DNA from: Mycobacteriales bacterium | GTDB lineage: Bacteria > Actinomycetota > Actinomycetes > Mycobacteriales > Mycobacteriaceae | NCBI GenBank assembly: GCA_018376445.1 | Contig: JAHABL010000007.1 | Location: 62,001-126,000 of the forward strand | Direction: 5' to 3' | Length of the DNA: 64,000 nt | Shown: piece after piece, positions 60,201-64,000 of the stretch | Position numbering within the stretch: position 1 is the stretch's first letter | Layout: every line of letters begins with the position of its first letter | Program-made: the position numbers and the translations under genes | The notes under the pieces: model-generated | Told to the model about the DNA's origin: nothing | The model's database searches: none | What the model saw: only the letters and a program-made list of their open reading frames with translations

Positions 60201-60864
60201 CGTCTGCCTGGATAACCTGTGCCCGTCGCGCTGCCTCTGCCTGTCGCCCAAGGGGTTTGAGTTGACGTCGTAGTTCTTTAGTGAGGTCACTGACACGATC
60301 GAAATTGACCTGCATTGCGGAGAGTTTGCGAAGGGCTTTCTCCTTTCGCCGACGGTGTTTCAGTACACCGGCTGCTTCTTCAATGAAGGCTCGACGCTCT
60401 TCTGGCCGGGATTCCAGAATCTCAGCTAGTTTTCCCTGCCCCACGATGACATGCATTTCTCTGCCAATACCGGAGTCCGATAGAAGCTCTTGAACATCCA
60501 TGAGACGGACTCGGTCGCCGTTAATCTCGTACTCGCTCGCACCGTCACGGAACATTCGACGGGTTATCGAGACCTCGCTGTAGTCAATCGGGAGGGCACC
60601 GTCGCTATTGTCGATCGTCAGGGTGACTTCAGCGCGCCCGAGGGCCGCTTTGGTGGGAGTTCCGGCAAAGATGACGTCTTCCATCTTACCGCCGCGGAGG
60701 GTCTTTGCCCCCTGCTCCCCCATCACCCAGGTGAGTGCGTCGAGTACATTCGACTTTCCGGAGCCGTTAGGACCAACAATGGCGCAGATTCCGGGTTCGA
60801 ATCGGAGAGTCGTTGCCGAAGCAAAGGACTTGAAGCCTTTGAGGGTCAGACTCTTGAGATACAT
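57253..60864 (-). CDS. smc: Chromosome segregation protein SMC
   Basis: The condensin ATPase that compacts and aligns chromosome arms with ScpA/ScpB. 1203 residues from ATG 60864 (MYLKSLTLKGFKSFA). Walker A is VGPNGSGKSNVLDAL, the first coiled coil runs to about 500, and the hinge lies about 510-660. The second coiled coil is Glu/Arg/Ala-rich to about 1040. The C-terminal head has LSGGEKSLTAIAML (signature) and FYILDEVEAALDD (Walker B). The open frame upstream to 61068 overlaps mutM and is not SMC-like. It is 10 bases after mutM. Confidence 0.97.
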   Translation of the reverse strand: MYLKSLTLKGFKSFASATTLRFEPGICAIVGPNGSGKSNVLDALTWVMGEQGAKTLRGGKMEDVIFAGTPTKAALGRAEVTLTIDNSDGALPIDYSEVSITRRMFRDGASEYEINGDRVRLMDVQELLSDSGIGREMHVIVGQGKLAEILESRPEERRAFIEEAAGVLKHRRRKEKALRKLSAMQVNFDRVSDLTKELRRQLKPLGRQAEAARRAQVIQADARDARLRIAADDLVQRRAEASQHEQLQRDMAARRQQAEAYLSEMSMAVEAAETELAALTPALDSAQQNWFALSALSERVAATLRIAEDRARHLRTEIEPHFGPDPAQLEKRAEEAAREEAEIVAALRTATAALTAATKARADAEKYAEAVEKKRLAVMRAVADRREGIARLAGTIQTTRNAISSTESQAARYAEELETARQQLTSLQQEAAAAESRLQTLENSEQHLNERFDQATAERDRAEERCTALRNDERSAEKEAAGLHARIDALALTLGAGDAAAWLEKNADHVGLSGKVAQKLTVTPGWEAAIAVALGEAASAYTVSSSTRAQEAVAALRAGSAGRSMFLIESRDVDDFRMDVTLPAGAQWALDVVSVPLSLQSALTSLLMDAVLVEDMEMAEKVIRRDRRLRVVTRSGDARGWGWATGGTRKAHSDVEINAAIEDAQRAEKAALAWVEKAQAAFRGAEEEYRDRTQAAAQAYSALVESDSAIATLTKELARLTASVRSASLQQDRLIEQRNQLEEQQRGLLVELTELEERQRLATEEPEEPTLFDDTVATEAASAVAHTRATEMEARLAVRTAEERSSHVRGRADALHRQAARERELRERAERRAATRGRALDIIAAVQEAGQELQNALQQQLSLMEERRQVLASQQSAVSERLSVTRQRRHEASVDFDKLRESAHQDEVLRAQAQERLHLMEQQVLEDLGMAVDDLIEEYGPDVLLPPSPVEMQEYEDAKERGEQVSRPQPLPYDREQQQRRLQAAERDLARLGKVNPLALEEFAALQERYTFLSTQLEDIKKARKDLLEVVEDVDERIQTVFEEAFQDVAREFVTVFSTLFPGGEGRLYLTDPEDMLNTGVEVEARPPGKKVKRLSLLSGGEKSLTAIAMLVAIFKARPSPFYILDEVEAALDDTNLHRLLGLFRELKERSQLLVITHQKLTMDLADVLYGVTMKGDGITRVISQRMHPATPLLAAASPQGNS

Positions 60865-60874
60865 GAGGTGAATT

Positions 60875-61768
60875 CTACCTGGTCCGAGCAGGGAGCTTCT
60901 GGCAACTGGGGCAGTAGGTATGCGAACGGCCACCCACCACCATGGACACCAACGGTGTGCCGCATCGATCACATGGTTCTCCAACCTTACCGTAGGCATG
61001 CAAAGAACGCGCAAAATAGCCTGGCTCACCAGCAGCATTAACGTACAGCGCATCAAACGAGGTACCACCTACGGCCAGTGCTCGGCGCATTACTGCTTGG
61101 ACTTCTGTAAGCACAGTTGTGAGCTGTGCATAACTCAGACCAGAAGCAAGACGAGTACCGTGCAGACGCGCCGCCCACAGGGCTTCATCAGCATAGATGT
61201 TTCCCACCCCGGAGATGATCTCTTGGTTGAGTAGAGCATTTTTCAGGGGAACTCGGTGGCGACGTAGTTCGCGCACCGTCGCCACCATATCGAAGCCTTC
61301 CTCCAGGGGATCGGGAGCGATGTGCTGAGCCAACGAGGGAATCCATCGTTCCGTGCGTGGTTCCCACAGCAACTTATCAATGGTGAGATAGCCAAAGGTG
61401 CGCTGGTCTACGAAACTAACACTGCGCCCCTTCCCGATATGGGCGTGCATTCGGCAATGCGGTAGCAGGCTAGCCGCGCCGTCATCGATAATGAGCTGCC
61501 CACTCATCCCCAGATGGATAAGGAGAGCCGGGGCTAGCGAGGGCGTCAGGTGCGTGGACTCGCCCACCAACACGCACCAAAGGTACTTTCCGCGACGATC
61601 GATCTTCGCAATCGTGGCACCTTCCAAGGCCTGGGCTAGTGCGGCGGATCCGCCAGGATAGCGACGGCCAGTCCGCGGATGCAAGACGTCAACATCCCGC
61701 AGGGTGGCACCTGTGAGGTGTGTGACGAGTCCACGCCGCACTACCTCCACTTCTGGCAGCTCGGGCAC
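60875..61768 (-). CDS. mutM: Formamidopyrimidine-DNA glycosylase
   Basis: Removes 8-oxoguanine and formamidopyrimidines from DNA. 297 residues: MPELPEVEVVRRGL start (Pro1 after Met removal and Glu2 catalytic), LIHLGMSGQL, SGVGNIYADEALW and the C-terminal zinc finger (CDRCG then YCPSCQ). The start is GTG at 61768, overlapping the last base of the rnc stop (TAGTG). The rnc-mutM pairing is standard in this group. Confidence 0.96.
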   Translation of the reverse strand: MPELPEVEVVRRGLVTHLTGATLRDVDVLHPRTGRRYPGGSAALAQALEGATIAKIDRRGKYLWCVLVGESTHLTPSLAPALLIHLGMSGQLIIDDGAASLLPHCRMHAHIGKGRSVSFVDQRTFGYLTIDKLLWEPRTERWIPSLAQHIAPDPLEEGFDMVATVRELRRHRVPLKNALLNQEIISGVGNIYADEALWAARLHGTRLASGLSYAQLTTVLTEVQAVMRRALAVGGTSFDALYVNAAGEPGYFARSLHAYGKVGEPCDRCGTPLVSMVVGGRSHTYCPSCQKLPARTR

Positions 61769-62661
61769 TAGTTATCCTTGGAAGCAGGAACAGATGGCGC
61801 TGCTGAGCTCGAGCTCTCGGTAGTGTCTAGCGCATAACGCGGCATATCGGGCTGCTCATCCAAATTAATGTCGTGGGCGGGCATACCGGGAAGGGTAGCT
61901 TCTACCTGTGCGCTGATGGGCACCCCTGGGTGTTGCGCCTGAATGGCTTCCCACGTGTTTTTTGCAGCAGCTTGTTCCGCTTTTTTCTTGTTCGTTCCGA
62001 CACCAATCCCGAATGCCCTGCCAGCAATAATTCCGGTGGCAAAGAATTCTTTGGCATGGTCGGGGCCAGTAGAGGTGATGTAGTAGGTGGGGGCAGAGTT
62101 GTACTGGCTGGCTGCATACTCTTGCAGACTGGTCTTCCAGTCAAGGCTCACTCCGGCACTACCTGCATTGTCAATAAGGGGCTGGGTGAGACTGAGGATC
62201 ACGCGTCGGCTTACCTCAATCCCGTGGGTGATGTGGATGGCTCCAAACAGTGCTTCGGTGGCATCTGCCAGAATGGACTCTTTGCTGCGGCCACCCGTCA
62301 TCTCCTCTCCTCTGCCGAGTAGGAGATACTGCCCCAAACCATGCGGACCGAGGGTGTTGGCTAAGCGAGCGAGCGAAAAACCCGACACAATGTTGGCTCG
62401 CATTTTTGCGAGTTCACCTTCACTGCGATCAGGATATTGCTGGAAGAGTTGCTCCGTTACGCAGATGCTCAGAACTGAGTCTCCCAGGAATTCCAGGCGC
62501 TCGTTATGAGGGATACCGGGGTGCTCGTATGCGTAGGAACGATGGCAGAGCGCGCGGATAAGGAGTTCACGGGAGAGATCAACCTGGAGATAGTCCAAGA
62601 GAGGTTGGTAATCGACAGACTCCCAGCCGGTAGGTAGGTCCCACGCGGAGGGGATGCTCAT
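61768..62661 (-). CDS. rnc: Ribonuclease III
   Basis: Cuts double-stranded RNA, including rRNA precursors. From ATG 62661 the product is 297 residues: RNase III signature HNERLEFLGDSVL with acidic residues, DATEALFGAIHI as the second acidic cluster, and a C-terminal dsRNA-binding domain (DWKTSLQEYAASQY ... KKKAEQAAAKNTWEAI). A further ~55-residue Pro/Asp/Ser-rich tail is longer than in E. coli. It begins 4 bases after the DUF177 gene stop. Confidence 0.96.
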   Translation of the reverse strand: MSIPSAWDLPTGWESVDYQPLLDYLQVDLSRELLIRALCHRSYAYEHPGIPHNERLEFLGDSVLSICVTEQLFQQYPDRSEGELAKMRANIVSGFSLARLANTLGPHGLGQYLLLGRGEEMTGGRSKESILADATEALFGAIHITHGIEVSRRVILSLTQPLIDNAGSAGVSLDWKTSLQEYAASQYNSAPTYYITSTGPDHAKEFFATGIIAGRAFGIGVGTNKKKAEQAAAKNTWEAIQAQHPGVPISAQVEATLPGMPAHDINLDEQPDMPRYALDTTESSSSAAPSVPASKDN

Positions 62662-62665
62662 ACAG

Positions 62666-63331
62666 TTAGCCTTCTTTCTTCGCTCCTGATGCGGTGGTTG
62701 ACTCGTCACCAGCCGGTGAGTCAGTTCCCTCGGCGTCATCGTTCGTCGGCTCGGTTGCCGCGTCGTTGAGGAATGCGAGGTTCTGAAACTTCTCTAGGTC
62801 CGCCCAGCGGGGGTCGATGAGCTCGTTTTCTTCTCCCGACACACCATCAACTGCAGGCATGTCGACATCTTCGGGGCACGGGTGCCCTTCGACAGAGGAG
62901 CACGAGGGGGCGAAGGGAAGGGCCAGGCCTACGGCATCAATAATGGCTTGTTCAAGATCCAACTCGGTGGGGTCGTCAAGGATGTAGACCTCATCGTCGT
63001 CTTGAATGGTGTCGGCAGTTTCGGAGTCCGGGTAGACAAATAGCTCGGTGAGAGTGGCCTCGACAGTTCCATGAATCTCACTCAGACAATTGACACACTG
63101 GCCTTCTGTGGGACCAGTAATGAGCCCCGTCACGAGGACACCCTCGTTGACCGCTTCAAGTTCCACATCAATCGACACCGGGCTACCTGCCGGAATGCCG
63201 ATGAGGTCGAGGCCGATCGGTTCATCAATGAGGAAAACTTTTTCGACGTGGTGGTGGTTTCCAGCAGCGCGGCCCAGGGGGCGGAGGTCGAGGACAAATT
63301 TCGACTGGTTCTCGAAAGCTTGTGTAGTCAC
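62666..63331 (-). CDS. DUF177 (YceD-like) protein
   Basis: A 221-residue member of the DUF177/YceD family, linked to 23S rRNA or ribosome assembly in other bacteria and often next to rpmF; here rnc follows directly and no rpmF is seen. The paired Cys in GQCVNCLSEIHG and the later C...C in APSCSSVEGHPCPED suit the family pattern. After about residue 175 an acidic Asp/Glu/Thr/Ser tail follows. The start is GTG at 63331. Function in this organism is unknown. Confidence 0.88.
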   Translation of the reverse strand: MTTQAFENQSKFVLDLRPLGRAAGNHHHVEKVFLIDEPIGLDLIGIPAGSPVSIDVELEAVNEGVLVTGLITGPTEGQCVNCLSEIHGTVEATLTELFVYPDSETADTIQDDDEVYILDDPTELDLEQAIIDAVGLALPFAPSCSSVEGHPCPEDVDMPAVDGVSGEENELIDPRWADLEKFQNLAFLNDAATEPTNDDAEGTDSPAGDESTTASGAKKEG

Positions 63332-63365
63332 AGGCCTAGTCTAACGTGTCTAGGCGACGAAAACG

Positions 63366-64000
63366 TTAGTCCCGGTATGCTTCGGGCGGGTACTGCTGGT
63401 AACCCTCGGCGTACCCGTCCCGGTAACCTTCGTAACCATCCTGGTAATCGTCCGAGTAGCCGTCGTCGTCATAGTCGGTGTCATAGCCGTCATCAACATT
63501 CTCGTCGTAGACCGCTCCCGTCGGCTGATAATCCTGGTAGTTATCACTACTACGGTCAGCTACTCCGGCAGTTGCCCGCAGGCTCTTTCGTCCATTAAGA
63601 ACCTCGCGGGAGGTGGCATTGAGGATAGATTCAAACTCGGCCAGCTTCGTATCGACGTAGATGTCGCAGTCGCCCCGCATTCGATCTGCCTGGGCATGGG
63701 CAGCATCCACAATACGGGTTGCTTCTTCGCGGGATGTCTTCACCACTTCGGATTCGCTGATCAGACGAGCTTGCTCAGCACGACCCGCTGCGACGCTCGC
63801 TTCATAATCATCATTTGCTTTCGCGAGTAGGCGTTCAGCTTCGGCTTGAGCACGTTCGGTGACAGTCTCGTACTCCCGCTGTGCCTCGTGGAGGAGCCGG
63901 TTAGATTCGTTTTCTGCATCGGACACCATGACGGCCGCATTGTTGGTGGCTTCAGCCACCATGCGGTCGGCTTTATCCTTGGCTTCCGCAATCATTCGGT
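63366..64000 (-). CDS. SepIVA-like DivIVA-domain protein, partial, with Tyr/Asp/Gly-rich tail
   Basis: Only the C-terminal ~210 residues are in the window; the gene continues past 64000. The visible part is a long Ala/Glu/Arg coiled coil (AQREYETVTERAQAEAERLL and similar heptads) of the DivIVA/SepIVA kind, and its position upstream of DUF177-rnc-mutM matches SepIVA of mycobacteria (Rv2927c), a septation and polar growth factor. The last ~55 residues are an unusual tail rich in Tyr, Asp and Gly (YDTDYDDDGYSDDYQDGYEG). In the transcribed direction it lies 34 bases before DUF177. Confidence 0.82.
   Translation of the reverse strand, partial: RMIAEAKDKADRMVAEATNNAAVMVSDAENESNRLLHEAQREYETVTERAQAEAERLLAKANDDYEASVAAGRAEQARLISESEVVKTSREEATRIVDAAHAQADRMRGDCDIYVDTKLAEFESILNATSREVLNGRKSLRATAGVADRSSDNYQDYQPTGAVYDENVDDGYDTDYDDDGYSDDYQDGYEGYRDGYAEGYQQYPPEAYRD

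Noticed and set aside
1..64000. tRNA, rRNA, CRISPR arrays, transposases, toxin-antitoxin pairs
   Set aside because: I scanned intergenic regions and gene products for these and saw none; gaps are mostly short promoters and terminators.

Overview
This window is a continuous stretch of housekeeping chromosome from an actinobacterium of the order Mycobacteriales (the Corynebacterium/Mycobacterium group). The evidence is gene order and content: rimP-nusA-ylxR-infB, the proS / EfpA-type transporter / cobA-cobB-cobO / chelatase / mycothione reductase run, map-ispG-rip1-dxr-rlmN, cdsA-frr-pyrH-tsf-rpsB, DUF2469, and ftsY-smc-acyP-mutM-rnc-DUF177-SepIVA. Mycothione reductase and a PptT-type phosphopantetheinyl transferase fit the same group. 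Base composition is moderate rather than very GC-rich, and several gene groups usual in relatives are missing, so a reduced, host-associated member is likely. Lawsonella or a Corynebacterium-like genus is possible, but this is a guess. No rRNA, tRNA, CRISPR array, insertion sequence or phage gene was seen.

Layout. 1-8.4 kb, mostly minus strand: pnp (cut by the window edge), rpsO, ribF, truB, a PptT-like transferase, a MATE exporter, an NrnA/CnpB-type DHH phosphoesterase and rbfA. A plus-strand phosphoribosyltransferase lies between pnp and rpsO. 8.6-11.4 kb: two convergent, paralogous MFS transporters lie between rbfA and infB. 11.9-16.9 kb: infB, ylxR, nusA, rimP. 17.0-18.2 kb: a plus-strand pair, a Tat-type lipoprotein and a ferritin-like DUF4439 protein. 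18.3-26.5 kb, minus: proS, an EfpA-type exporter and a tightly overlapping corrinoid operon (chelatase, cobO, cobB, cobA). 26.6-29.1 kb, plus: mtr and a secreted lipase. 29.1-36.4 kb, minus: cobQ, map, ispG, rip1, dxr, rlmN. 36.5-41.2 kb: lapA-like (+), then cdsA, frr, pyrH, tsf, rpsB (minus). 41.6-49.3 kb: M23 peptidase (+), then xerC, a ferrochelatase, dprA, comM, yraN, DUF2469, rnhB, lepB. 49.5-56.5 kb: rplS, trmD, rimM, khpA, rpsP, an SDR enzyme (+), ffh, ftsY. 56.6-64 kb: a small GIY-YIG-like protein (+), acyP, smc, mutM, rnc, DUF177 and sepIVA (cut by the window end).

Most genes serve translation and RNA processing, protein export, isoprenoid and phospholipid synthesis, DNA uptake and chromosome maintenance. 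Four points stand out. (1) The two convergent MFS genes share two long, almost identical inverted blocks inside otherwise diverged genes. This suggests recent gene conversion and makes the segment able to invert and swap the 3' halves of the two transporters. (2) The ferrochelatase between dprA and xerC is of the Gram-negative HemH type, not the usual actinobacterial type. (3) An array of four regularly spaced G5 tracts lies upstream of the minus-strand MFS gene. (4) The amtB-glnK-glnD genes that normally separate ftsY from ffh are absent.
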